From Chloroflexota bacterium (lineage in GTDB: Bacteria > Chloroflexota > Anaerolineae > Aggregatilineales > Phototrophicaceae): DNA of 64,000 bases. Every line of letters begins with the position of its first letter. Positions within the stretch are counted from its first letter, which is position 1. The position numbers and the translations under genes are program-made. Location of the stretch: the NCBI GenBank assembly GCA_011523615.1, contig WTGJ01000008.1:1-64000 (forward strand), read 5' to 3'. Below the pieces are notes generated by a model that saw nothing but the letters and a program-made list of their open reading frames with translations, searched no databases and had not been told where the DNA came from. Below are positions 44,028-52,252 of the stretch, piece after piece.

Positions 44028-45302
44028 TTAGCCTTCGTCGTCATCCATATCATCATCATCCATATCATCATCGTCCATGTCGTCATCCATCATATCGTCG
44101 GCCATCATGCCGCCGCCGGCCATGCCGATCTCGACAAACTCGCCCATCTGGACTTGATAAAAGCCGACCGGGGTGGTGATGCATTCACCCGTGCCGTCGC
44201 AGTTGATGATGCCCGTTACGCCGGGATAGTTCTGCAGGCTGCGGACGAAATCGCTCAGGGCGGCGCGGTTGACGACCAGGTTGCCTTCGTCATCCAGCGT
44301 GCCGACCGCTTCGATGCCATTGACGAAAATGGTGTAAGCGTCGTAGGAATTGGTGTGGAAGCCGGCAGCGGGTTCTTCGGTGAAGGTTTCCAGGTATTGC
44401 TCCGTGAGATCATCGGCCGCTGCGGAAGAGACCGGGCGCGGGGTCGAGGCATAGACGCCTTCGGAGGCTTCACCGGCCAGTTCGATCAGCTCCGGACCGA
44501 AGATGCCGTCTGCGCCCATGAAAGGCACTTCTTCCAGCCCGACATCCGCCCGTTGTTGGATGAGGCGCGCGCCTTCCGCCGGAAAGCAACCGCAGTAGAT
44601 CAGCTCCGGTTCGGCTTCGGCGATCTCGCTCAAGAGCGCCTGGAAGTTCGTATCGCCGACGGTGACCGCATCAGCCGCGACGACCTCACCACCCAGCGCT
44701 GCGAAATTGGTGGAGACGACGCCGACGAGGCCTTCGCCATAGGGGCTGCCGTCGTGAATGGTGGCCAGGCGCCGCACACCCAACTCGTGGTAAATGTATT
44801 CGGCGGCAAATTTACCCTGGTTGGCATCGGAAGGTACGGTGCGGTTGAAGCTGGCGAAGCCGCTCTGGGTTAAGGCCGGCGCCGTGCAGCTGGGGCTGAT
44901 CGTGGTGAAACCAGCGGCATCATAGATGGGTGCGGCCGGCGTGCAGGCGGAAGAGCACATCGGGCCGACCACGCCGACCACGCTCGGGTCGGAGGTGTAA
45001 CGCGTGGCGACGGCGACGCCACCTTCCGCATTGCACTGGGAATCTTGCGGATCCAAGGCGATGGCGAATTCCACACCATCCACCGTCGCCGAGGGCCGAT
45101 TCATATGGCCGAGCACCGCGCCGTTGCGGATGTTGTTGCCGAAAGGCGCGAGGCCCTCACCGCTGAAAGCGGCGGAGACGCCGATGATGATTTCGCCATC
45201 CGGTGGGATGACGACATTTTCGCCTTGGGCGAGGGCGATGCTGCCGCTTGCCAGTAACGCAAGCGCGAGCAGACAGGTTGTGAATTGACGTATCGGGTTC
45301 AT
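44028..45302 (-). CDS. livJ: Branched-chain amino-acid-type binding protein LivJ with acidic Met-Asp tail
   Basis: About 424 residues. The signal peptide (LLALALLASGSIALAQG) follows an ATG with GGGAGG upstream. The type I periplasmic-binding fold shows IIIGVSAAFSGEGLAPFG, CNAEGGVAVA, GPMCSSACTPAAPIYDAAGF and ATIHDGSPYGEGLV. The late motif CDGTGECITTPVGFYQVQ carries a Cys pair shared by most paralogues here. It ends in an unusual tail of about 25 residues made almost only of Met and Asp (MMADDMMDDDMDDDDMDD). It is upstream of livH in the operon order and separated by a terminator hairpin. The ligand may be an amino acid, amide or short acid. Confidence 0.92.
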   Translation of the reverse strand: MNPIRQFTTCLLALALLASGSIALAQGENVVIPPDGEIIIGVSAAFSGEGLAPFGNNIRNGAVLGHMNRPSATVDGVEFAIALDPQDSQCNAEGGVAVATRYTSDPSVVGVVGPMCSSACTPAAPIYDAAGFTTISPSCTAPALTQSGFASFNRTVPSDANQGKFAAEYIYHELGVRRLATIHDGSPYGEGLVGVVSTNFAALGGEVVAADAVTVGDTNFQALLSEIAEAEPELIYCGCFPAEGARLIQQRADVGLEEVPFMGADGIFGPELIELAGEASEGVYASTPRPVSSAAADDLTEQYLETFTEEPAAGFHTNSYDAYTIFVNGIEAVGTLDDEGNLVVNRAALSDFVRSLQNYPGVTGIINCDGTGECITTPVGFYQVQMGEFVEIGMAGGGMMADDMMDDDMDDDDMDDDDMDDDEG

Positions 45303-45371
45303 CGCTTTTTCCTCCCTCATCTGGACGAGCGGTCGGGGCTGGGCGCGGCCGCCTCCCCTTACGCTTCGGCC

Positions 45372-45401
45372 ATTATAACAAGTATGAGCACAAACTCATG
45401 C
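45372..45401 (-). promoter_or_regulatory. livJ promoter: extended -10 and inverted repeat
   Basis: On the minus strand TTGTTATAAT gives a TG-n-TATAAT extended -10 (TATAAT at 45377-45372), about 70 bases before the livJ start. Just upstream, ATGAG and CTCAT at 45384-45399 form an inverted repeat with a 6-base spacer, in position for a regulator. No good -35 is seen, as is usual for extended -10 promoters. Confidence 0.55.
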
Positions 45402-45570
45402 TTCCCAGGCGGCGGGTTTTCCCTCGTTACCTGCGGGCGTTGAGGAAGGAGTGGTATAGACCATCGCCTGCGTCGCAAAGACCGAATCATATACATTGTG
45501 CGAGTCCGAAAGGGTTGCGATAGGGGTTTGGTGATGCGAATCTTCCGTTCTTTCGTCACGCGGTGCTGAT

Positions 45571-46023
45571 GTGTGGGACATCCGCTGGCAGCTCCGCTGG
45601 TTTTGGCTGGTCGTGGTATTTCTGGTCGGCATAGTCGCAGGAATAGCTGGGGCTGTTTTGTATCAACGCACTGACCAATCTGTTTCGTCGGCTATGCCCC
45701 CAGACGAATTCATGTCTTTATTCCCCCTGTCTGAGCCTTTTGCTTTGACGGAAGAATCGATCACCATCTTCCCATTTTCGCCAGAATACCCCCGGGTTCC
45801 GTGCGCCACCTGGGAGAATGAGGGATTGGCTTGGTGGTGGAATGATTGGCTGGAAGAGCCCGGCTGGGCCATCCGGGTTTGGTGGCCGATCTGGCGCTTT
45901 TGTGGCATCCCGCAGCCTCATCCAGACAAACCAGACCTGGATCAGGCACGTGAGTTAGCACCACCAGAGGAATGGTCTTACTGGCGAGAGGCGCCGCTGC
46001 TATGGGATGAAGGCAGCGAGTAG
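45571..46023 (+). CDS. Small Trp-rich single-pass membrane protein
   Basis: A 150-residue predicted protein with one N-terminal membrane helix (FWLVVVFLVGIVAGIAGAVL) and an outer domain very rich in Trp and Pro (ENEGLAWWWNDWLEEPGWAI, RVWWPIWRFCGIP). I do not recognise it. The GTG at 45571 is the first usable start and has no clear ribosome binding site. A 7-bp stem-loop follows ten bases after the stop. It lies on the plus strand between two minus-strand binding-protein genes. Coding potential is supported mainly by the clean membrane segment and composition, so confidence is moderate. Confidence 0.5.
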   Translation: MWDIRWQLRWFWLVVVFLVGIVAGIAGAVLYQRTDQSVSSAMPPDEFMSLFPLSEPFALTEESITIFPFSPEYPRVPCATWENEGLAWWWNDWLEEPGWAIRVWWPIWRFCGIPQPHPDKPDLDQARELAPPEEWSYWREAPLLWDEGSE

Positions 46024-46031
46024 CATCGTGC

Positions 46032-46050
46032 AACCACCAAGGAGGTGGTT
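46032..46050 (+). terminator. Short stem-loop after the Trp-rich gene
   Basis: AACCACC at 46032-46038 pairs with GGTGGTT at 46044-46050 around a 5-base loop, starting nine bases after the stop codon at 46023. Only a short T-run is present, so termination would be weak. Confidence 0.35.
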
Positions 46051-46168
46051 TCCGATTATGGGAAGTGGTGATTGCGCGAAGGGTTCTGTAGCACGGCTGC
46101 TGTGAAACGCCAGAGCGACCCGCTCCGATGCGGTGAAGCGCCAATTGGCGAGCGCCTAATGGCGCCCA

Positions 46169-47392
46169 TCATTCGTCGGTGACGGTGTCGATCTGTTCGA
46201 TGAGCGTGAAGGCGCCACCCTGAACCTGCCAGATGCCGACCGGAGCGGATGCGCATTCACCGCTGCCATCGCATTCGATCCGGCCGGAGATGCCTTCATA
46301 GGGGCCGAAGGAGCGCAGGAAGGCGGCGATATCGGCGCGGTTGAGGACGAGGTTGCCCGCACCATCCAGCGCGCCGACCGCCTCGATGGCCTGCAGGAAC
46401 ATGATCCAGGCGTCGTAGGCTTTATCGTAGTGATGAGAGACGGGTGGTTCGCCGAAGGTTGCTTCGTAAAGGGTGGTGATTTCTTGCCGGCGGGAGCGAC
46501 TTTCTTCGCTGCCCAGCACGGTCAAATCGGCCGTCACATAGGCGCCTTCCGCGGCATCGCCGGCCCGTTCGATCACGGTATTGTCCAACCAGGCGTTGCC
46601 GCCGAAGAACGGAATATCGGCGAGGCCGGCTGCGGCGCGCTGCTGCAGGAGAAGGGTCGCCTGGTCAGGGAAGCCGGCGAAATAGATCAGCTGCGGCTCG
46701 CTTTCGGCCAGGGCGGCGAGCAGGGGCGCATAGTCCTCTTCACCGACGGTGATTTCGCCAGTCGCGACGACTTCACCACCGAGGTCGATGAAGGTGGCGG
46801 TCACGGCGCGCTCGAGCCCGATGGCGTAAGGGCTGTTGTCGCGAATGGTGGCGATGCGGCGCAGGCCGAGCGTGTCGAAGATATAGGCAGCGCCGATGCG
46901 CGCCTGGTGGATATTGGTGGGCGAAGTGTGGTTGAAGCTGGTGAAGCCACTGGTTACGAGAACGGGGGCGGTGCAGCCGCCGGGGCTTACCGTGGAGAAG
47001 CCGGCGGCGTCATAGATGGGGGCGGCGGCTAGGCAGGCGCTGGAGCAGGTCGGACCGATCACCCCGACCGCCTGCGTCTCGCTCGTGAAATATTCGGCCA
47101 CCGCGGCGCCGTCTTCGGCGGTACAGAGCGCAGTTTGCACATCCAGCGCGAAGGGGAAGGCGCTGCTGTCGACGGTGGCGGCCGGCCAGTCATCCAACGC
47201 CAACCGTATGCCGCGCAGCACATCGATGCCGTGCAACCTTCGGTCTTCGGTGCCATATTCGGCGTAGACGCCGATGAGGATGGGTTCGCCAGGGGCGATG
47301 ACGACGACCGAGGCGTCATCCTGGGAGAAAACGGGAGTAGCACTGAGGGTAGCGATGAGTACGAAGATGAAGAGGAGGTGGATCCTTTGCAT
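46169..47392 (-). CDS. LivJ-family substrate-binding protein (paralogue 2)
   Basis: About 407 residues. The ATG at 47392 is preferred to one five codons upstream because GGAG lies at the right distance. The signal peptide (LLFIFVLIATLSATPVFS) is followed by the binding fold with ILIGVYAEYGTEDRRL, IGPTCSSACLAAAPIYDAAG, RIATIRDNSPYAIGLE and the C-terminal Cys pair in ECDGSGECASAP. The N-terminal pattern (YGTEDRRLHGIDVLRGIRLA) diverges from the other paralogues, suggesting a different ligand. It is on the minus strand, downstream of another paralogue but separated by a terminator, so it may have its own promoter. Confidence 0.9.
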   Translation of the reverse strand: MQRIHLLFIFVLIATLSATPVFSQDDASVVVIAPGEPILIGVYAEYGTEDRRLHGIDVLRGIRLALDDWPAATVDSSAFPFALDVQTALCTAEDGAAVAEYFTSETQAVGVIGPTCSSACLAAAPIYDAAGFSTVSPGGCTAPVLVTSGFTSFNHTSPTNIHQARIGAAYIFDTLGLRRIATIRDNSPYAIGLERAVTATFIDLGGEVVATGEITVGEEDYAPLLAALAESEPQLIYFAGFPDQATLLLQQRAAAGLADIPFFGGNAWLDNTVIERAGDAAEGAYVTADLTVLGSEESRSRRQEITTLYEATFGEPPVSHHYDKAYDAWIMFLQAIEAVGALDGAGNLVLNRADIAAFLRSFGPYEGISGRIECDGSGECASAPVGIWQVQGGAFTLIEQIDTVTDE

Positions 47393-47436
47393 GATGATGT
47401 GCTCCATGAGATCTGGACGCTAGCTATCAGTGTAGT

Positions 47437-47470
47437 GAAAAAAAACCGACCCCACGTTGAGGTGAGGTCG
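47437..47470 (-). terminator. Rho-independent terminator of a binding-protein gene
   Basis: On the minus strand CCGACCTCAC and GTGGGGTCGG form a 10-bp stem with one G-U pair and a 6-base loop, followed by eight T residues (A-run at 47437-47444 on the plus strand). It lies 26 bases after the stop of the gene at 47497. Confidence 0.9.
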
Positions 47471-47496
47471 GCGGCAAAGATTCGGTTTGGCCTGGC

Positions 47497-48690
47497 TCAC
47501 TCGCCAGTGGCGATGCCGATCTGTTCGAAGACGCCATCGACGACCTGGAAGACGCCGGTGGGAGAGATGATGCATTCGCCGCTGCCGTCGCATTCCAGCG
47601 TGCCGGTGAGGCCATTGACGGGACCGTAGCTGCGCAGGAATTCGGCGAGCGCGGCGCGGTCGATGACCAGGTTGCCTTCGTCATCGATGCTGCCCGCGGC
47701 TTCCACCGCTGCGTAGAGCATGTAATAGGCGTCGTAGCCGTTGACGTGGAAGGGGGCAAGCGGCGTTTCGCCGTAGATTTCTTCATAGGTCGCCAGGAAG
47801 GCGTTGTAAGCCGCTTCCTGTTCTTCGGTAGCGGAGACGGGCACCGGCGCAGTGGCGATGGTACCTTCGGCCGCTTCGGCAGCCAGCTCGATCACTTCCG
47901 TGCCCTTCCAGCCATCCGCGCCGAAGAAGACGGTCTCTTCCAGCCCGACATCGGCTCTTTGCTGCATGAGGCGGGCCGCTTCCGCCGGGAAGCCGGAGAA
48001 ATAGATCAGCTCCGGTTCGACTTCGGCGATTTCGCTGAGCAAGGATTGGAAGGAGGTATCGCCGACGGTGACGGCGTCTGCAGCGACGATTTCACCGCCG
48101 ATTTCGCTGAAGGTCTCGCTGAAGACGTCGACGAGGCCTTCGGCATAAGGGCTGCCGTCGTGGATGGTGGCCGCCCGGGTGATGCCCAGGACGTTCAATA
48201 CATAATGGGCCGTATTCGCGCCCTGGACGTAATCCGAGGAGGCGGTGCGGTTGAAGCTGGTGAAACCGGAGCGGGAAAGGTCGCCATTGGTGCAGCTGGG
48301 GCTGATGGAGGAATAGCCGGCCGCGTCATAGATGGGAGCGGCGGGGAAGCAAGCGCTGGAACACATGGGACCGATGACCCCGGCGATGGAAGAATCAGAA
48401 GCGAAGCGGGTGGCTACGGCCACACCCCCTTCCGCGTTGCATTGGGAATCCTGGACATCGAGTTCGATGGCGAATTCCACGTCGCCGATGGTGAGGGTGG
48501 GGGATTCAGATTGGGCGATTTCGATGCCGCGCTTGATGTCTTCCCCGAGGGGCGCGATGCCTTCGCCGGAGAGGCCGACGGAAACACCGAAGACGATGGG
48601 ATCGCCCGGGGAAACGATCATTTCCTGAGCGTTCGCCACCGCTGCGCCCAGGAGCAAGATAACGCAGAGCAAGACCAGGAATTTGCGCAT
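47497..48690 (-). CDS. LivJ-family substrate-binding protein (paralogue 3)
   Basis: About 397 residues. The signal peptide (FLVLLCVILLLGAAVANA) follows ATG 48690 with GGAGAT upstream. The fold motifs are VFGVSVGLSGEGIAPLGEDI, CNAEGGVAVATRF, GPMCSSACFPAAPIYDAAGY, AATIHDGSPYAEGLV and CDGSGECIISPTGVFQV. It resembles LivJ (44028) and the paralogues at 50993 and 54839 most closely, and all share the Cys positions. It is a single-gene transcript: an extended -10 promoter lies upstream and a clear terminator downstream. Confidence 0.92.
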   Translation of the reverse strand: MRKFLVLLCVILLLGAAVANAQEMIVSPGDPIVFGVSVGLSGEGIAPLGEDIKRGIEIAQSESPTLTIGDVEFAIELDVQDSQCNAEGGVAVATRFASDSSIAGVIGPMCSSACFPAAPIYDAAGYSSISPSCTNGDLSRSGFTSFNRTASSDYVQGANTAHYVLNVLGITRAATIHDGSPYAEGLVDVFSETFSEIGGEIVAADAVTVGDTSFQSLLSEIAEVEPELIYFSGFPAEAARLMQQRADVGLEETVFFGADGWKGTEVIELAAEAAEGTIATAPVPVSATEEQEAAYNAFLATYEEIYGETPLAPFHVNGYDAYYMLYAAVEAAGSIDDEGNLVIDRAALAEFLRSYGPVNGLTGTLECDGSGECIISPTGVFQVVDGVFEQIGIATGE

Positions 48691-48749
48691 GTTTTTATCT
48701 CCATTCTCAAAGTTTTCGAGCAATCACCGCAGGATGCGAAGACAGTCAA

Positions 48750-48758
48750 ATTATAGCA
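48750..48758 (-). promoter_or_regulatory. Extended -10 promoter of binding-protein paralogue 3
   Basis: The minus strand reads TTGCTATAAT, a TG-n-TATAAT extended -10 (TATAAT at 48755-48750), 60 bases upstream of the ATG at 48690. It closely resembles the livJ promoter (TTGTTATAAT). Confidence 0.6.
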
Positions 48759-48964
48759 AAAAAGAAGCGGTTTTGGCCGCTGGTGGCAGCACCATCAGGA
48801 TCAGGGCCGAGCGCGGCTCCTAGCGACGGAACCGCAATCCACAGCGGCGCGCTGGTTTGGAACTCGCCGATGCTGCCGATGCAATGCAAAAGGGTTGTTA
48901 ACATCCTTCCGCGTGGGTAAGCCAGCCCAGGCACATCCCTTCTAAGAACCGTGAGGAGGTGGTC

Positions 48965-50965
48965 ATGATCGTGATGCAGGGTGGTGGTGGTTGGTGGCGC
49001 TACATGCACAGCGCCCGGGAAGAGCGCGCAACGCTCACCTGGCCCTTGATTCGGCGCGTGCTGGGTTATGCCCGGCCCTACCGCGCGCGCAACGCGCTGG
49101 TTTTGGCCACGATTTTGCTCACCGCCGCCCTCGGCCTGGTGCCGCCTCTGCTGCTGCGCGATTTGATCGATAATGTCCTCGTCGCCGCGGCAGGTGATGT
49201 CATGCGCCTGAATTGGCTGGCGCTGGGCATGGTGGCGGTGCCCTTGCTGAGCGGCACTTTGCGCGTCTTTCAAAGACGGCTGAGCGCGCGCGTCGGTGAA
49301 AGCATCATCTACGATTTGCGCGGGCAGCTTTATGAGCACCTGCAGGGCATGTCGCTCCGTTTCTATACGCACACGCAGGCGGGGGAATTGATGAGCCGCC
49401 TGAATACCGACGTGATCGGCGCGCAGCGAGCGATCACAGAGACCTTCATTACCCTGATCACCAACGCCATCACGGTGGCGATGACACTGGCCATCATGAT
49501 GGCGCTGGAATGGCGCTTGACGCTGCTCGGCGTGTTGGTGGTGCCCTGCTTCATCCTGATGGCGCGCTGGGTGGGCGGGCGTTTGCGCGGCCTGGTCCGC
49601 CAGCAAATGGAGAGCAACGCGCGCATGAATGCCCTGATGAACGAGACGCTGAACATTCATGGGCAGTTGCTGGTGAAATTGTTTGGGCAGGCGCAACCGG
49701 AAGTGGCGCGCTTCAATGACCGCAGCGCGGAAGTGCGCGAGCTGGGGATTCAGCGGGCCGTGCTGGGCAGCGCGTTTTTCGTCGTGATCGGTTTGCTGAG
49801 CGCGGTGGGTATGGCGCTGGTCTACTGGCTGGGCGGGCGTTTGGTCCTGGCGGGCGTCTTCCAGATCGGCACGGTGGTCGCTTTCGGCAGTTACTTGTTG
49901 CAGCTGTATGGACCGCTGCAGGCGCTGACCAATGCGCCGGTGGATTTTGCGACTTCGCTGGTCAGTTTCGAGCGCGTGTTCGAGCTGTTGGACTTGCCGC
50001 AAGAGATCACGGAAGCGCCGAACGCGTTGCCGCTGCGGCAAGCGCGGGGCGAACTGGTCTTCGAAAACGTCAGTTTCTCTTACAGCGAGCGGCCGGCGGG
50101 AGCGAATGGCGCCGCGCCCGGGCAGTTGCGGGCGGTCGAGCGCGTGGGGAAAATCGACAATGTTCGGGCGGCTTTATCACCGGCGGCCCCACCATCCCTT
50201 AGCGCGGATGGTCCGGGGCCAGGAGATGAAGGCGCGCAGCACGCCGTTGCCGTGGAACACCAGGCGCGTGAATGGGCCTTGGCAGAGGTCTCCTTCGCGC
50301 TGGCACCGGGGCAGCTGGCGGCCATCGTCGGCCCCAGCGGCGCCGGCAAGACGACGCTCAGTTACCTCATCCCGCGCTTGTATGACCCGCAACAGGGGCG
50401 CATCCTGCTCGATGGCCACGACTTGCGCGCATTGCAACTGACGGCTTTGGCGGCCAATATCGGCATGGTCACGCAGGAGACGCACCTGTTCCACGATAGC
50501 GTGCGCACGAACCTGCTCTATGGCCGGCCGGAGGCCAGCGAGGCAGAGATGATCGCGGCGGCGCGCGCGGCTCACATCCACGATTTCGTGGCTGCCCTGC
50601 CGGACGGCTACGATACGATCGTTGGCGAGCGCGGCTACCGCCTTAGTGGCGGCGAAAAACAGCGCATCGCCTTGGCGCGCGTCTTGTTGAAAGACCCGCG
50701 CGTGCTGGTATTGGACGAAGCGACCAGCCACCTGGATGGCCATTCGGAGGCGCTGATTCAACAAGCGCTGCAGACGTTGCTGGCCGGGCGGACGAGCCTG
50801 GTCATCGCCCATCGCCTCAGCACGATCCTGGCGGCGGATGTCATCCTGGTGTTGGACCGCGGGCGCATCGTCGAGCGGGGGCGACACGAGGAGTTGTTGG
50901 CACGCGGCGGGCTTTACGCTTCGCTGTACGAGACGCAGTTCCGCGAGCAGCAGGCGCGCGCCTGA
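48965..50965 (+). CDS. ABC exporter, fused membrane and ATPase domains
   Basis: About 666 residues of the MsbA/multidrug type, working as a homodimer or heterodimer. The membrane domain (about residues 30-330) contains FYTHTQAGELMSRLNTDV. The ATPase domain begins at ELVFENVSFSYSE, has Walker A GPSGAGKTT, signature YRLSGGEKQRIALARV, Walker B VLVLDEATSHLD and the switch His in IAHRLSTI. Between the first strand and the rest of the ATPase domain there is an insert of about 55 residues rich in Pro, Ala and Gly that is not found in the usual family. The start is set at ATG 48965 (GGAGGT is close upstream); a GTG lies two codons earlier. It interrupts a run of minus-strand binding-protein genes. 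Confidence 0.92.
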   Translation: MIVMQGGGGWWRYMHSAREERATLTWPLIRRVLGYARPYRARNALVLATILLTAALGLVPPLLLRDLIDNVLVAAAGDVMRLNWLALGMVAVPLLSGTLRVFQRRLSARVGESIIYDLRGQLYEHLQGMSLRFYTHTQAGELMSRLNTDVIGAQRAITETFITLITNAITVAMTLAIMMALEWRLTLLGVLVVPCFILMARWVGGRLRGLVRQQMESNARMNALMNETLNIHGQLLVKLFGQAQPEVARFNDRSAEVRELGIQRAVLGSAFFVVIGLLSAVGMALVYWLGGRLVLAGVFQIGTVVAFGSYLLQLYGPLQALTNAPVDFATSLVSFERVFELLDLPQEITEAPNALPLRQARGELVFENVSFSYSERPAGANGAAPGQLRAVERVGKIDNVRAALSPAAPPSLSADGPGPGDEGAQHAVAVEHQAREWALAEVSFALAPGQLAAIVGPSGAGKTTLSYLIPRLYDPQQGRILLDGHDLRALQLTALAANIGMVTQETHLFHDSVRTNLLYGRPEASEAEMIAAARAAHIHDFVAALPDGYDTIVGERGYRLSGGEKQRIALARVLLKDPRVLVLDEATSHLDGHSEALIQQALQTLLAGRTSLVIAHRLSTILAADVILVLDRGRIVERGRHEELLARGGLYASLYETQFREQQARA

Positions 50966-50992
50966 GCGTCTTTCTTCCTTAAAAAGAAAAGG

Positions 50993-52198
50993 CTAGGGAT
51001 TGACGGTGCCGATCTTCTCGAAGGCGCCGTCGATGACCTGGAAGACGCCGGTGGGGGAGAGCAGGCAATCACCACTGCCGTCGCAGGCGATGGTGCCGGC
51101 CAGCCCTTCTACGGGTCCATAACCGCGCAGGTAAGCGGCGAACTCCGCCCGGTTGATGCGCAGGTTGCCCTCTTCATCATGCTGGCCGACCGCCGCGATG
51201 GTGGCGCGGAGCATCTGGTAAGCATCGTGGCTGTTGGCGTTGAAAGGCGTGATCGGCGGTTGACCGTAGGTCGCTTCGTATTGGGCGATGTGGGTCGCTA
51301 AGGCTGCGGCCTGAGCTTCGCTGGAGGATGAGGATACGGGTGCGGTGGCGTAGATGCCTTCTGCTTCCTCGCCGGCCAGTTCGATCACTTCGGTGTTGAA
51401 GAGGGCATGAGCGCCCAGGAAGAGGATTTCTTCCAGCCCGGCGTCGTAGCGTTGCTGGATGAGGCGGGCGCCTTCGGCGGGAAAGCCGGTGAAATAGAGC
51501 AGCGCCGGCTCAGCGTCAGCGATATCGTTGAGGAGCGATTGGAAGAGGGTATCGCCGACCGTGATCGCGTCCGCCGCCACGACGCTGCCCCCCAGGGCGG
51601 TGAAATGTTCCGTGAAGACGGCGACGAGCCCTTCGGAATAAGGACTGCCGTCGTGGATGGTCGCGACAGCGCGGATGCCGAGTTCCTCATAGACGAAGCG
51701 AGCGCCGTTGCGGCCCTGCAGGTAATCGGGAGAAGCGGTGCGGTTGAAGCTGGTGAATCCGCTGCGGGTGAGGGCCGAGGCGGAGCAGGTCGGCGAGATG
51801 GTCGCATAGCCGGCGGCGTCATAGATGGGGGCGGCGGGGAAGCATCCCGAGGAACACATCGGGCCGATGACGGCGATGATTTGTGGGTCCGAAGTGAAGC
51901 GCGTGGCCACAGCGACCCCCCCTTCGGCGTTGCATTGGGAATCCTGGGGATCGAGGGTGATCTCCCATACCACATCGTCGATGGTCACGCTGGGCTGGTT
52001 GGTTTGGGCGATCTCGATGCCGCGCAGGATATCGCTGCCGAGGGGGGCGATGCCTTCACCCGAGAGGCCGACGGAAACGCCGATGACCAGCGGTTCACCA
52101 GGAGCGATGAGGATATCCTGGGCGTGGGCCGGGGCGAAATGGAACAGCAGGGCGAGGCAAAGCGCGAAAAACGAGGTGCCGGGCCGAAGTTTTTGCAT
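50993..52198 (-). CDS. LivJ-family substrate-binding protein (paralogue 4)
   Basis: About 401 residues: a signal peptide (TSFFALCLALLFHFAPAHA), then VIGVSVGLSGEGIAPLGSDI, CNAEGGVAVATRF, GPMCSSGCFPAAPIYDAAGY, ATIHDGSPYSEGLV and CDGSGDCLLSPTGVFQV. It is close to paralogue 3. The ATG at 52198 is preferred because it begins right at the signal peptide; ATG codons at 52210 and 52222 are alternatives. The stretch GAGAGGATG upstream and ATGCAAAAAC at the start also occur at the paralogue starting at 54794. It is the last gene of a run of four binding-protein genes. No terminator with a T-run is seen downstream. Confidence 0.92.
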   Translation of the reverse strand: MQKLRPGTSFFALCLALLFHFAPAHAQDILIAPGEPLVIGVSVGLSGEGIAPLGSDILRGIEIAQTNQPSVTIDDVVWEITLDPQDSQCNAEGGVAVATRFTSDPQIIAVIGPMCSSGCFPAAPIYDAAGYATISPTCSASALTRSGFTSFNRTASPDYLQGRNGARFVYEELGIRAVATIHDGSPYSEGLVAVFTEHFTALGGSVVAADAITVGDTLFQSLLNDIADAEPALLYFTGFPAEGARLIQQRYDAGLEEILFLGAHALFNTEVIELAGEEAEGIYATAPVSSSSSEAQAAALATHIAQYEATYGQPPITPFNANSHDAYQMLRATIAAVGQHDEEGNLRINRAEFAAYLRGYGPVEGLAGTIACDGSGDCLLSPTGVFQVIDGAFEKIGTVNP

Positions 52199-52252
52199 GC
52201 CGTTTATCATCCTCTCAGCCATTCACACGAAGCAGGCGAATCGGATGGAGAG

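Noticed and set aside
46100-46165. GC-rich palindromes (GCGCCAATTGGCG and nearby) as a terminator of the binding protein at 46169
   Set aside because: They lack a T-run on the minus strand, and several alternative pairings are equally possible.
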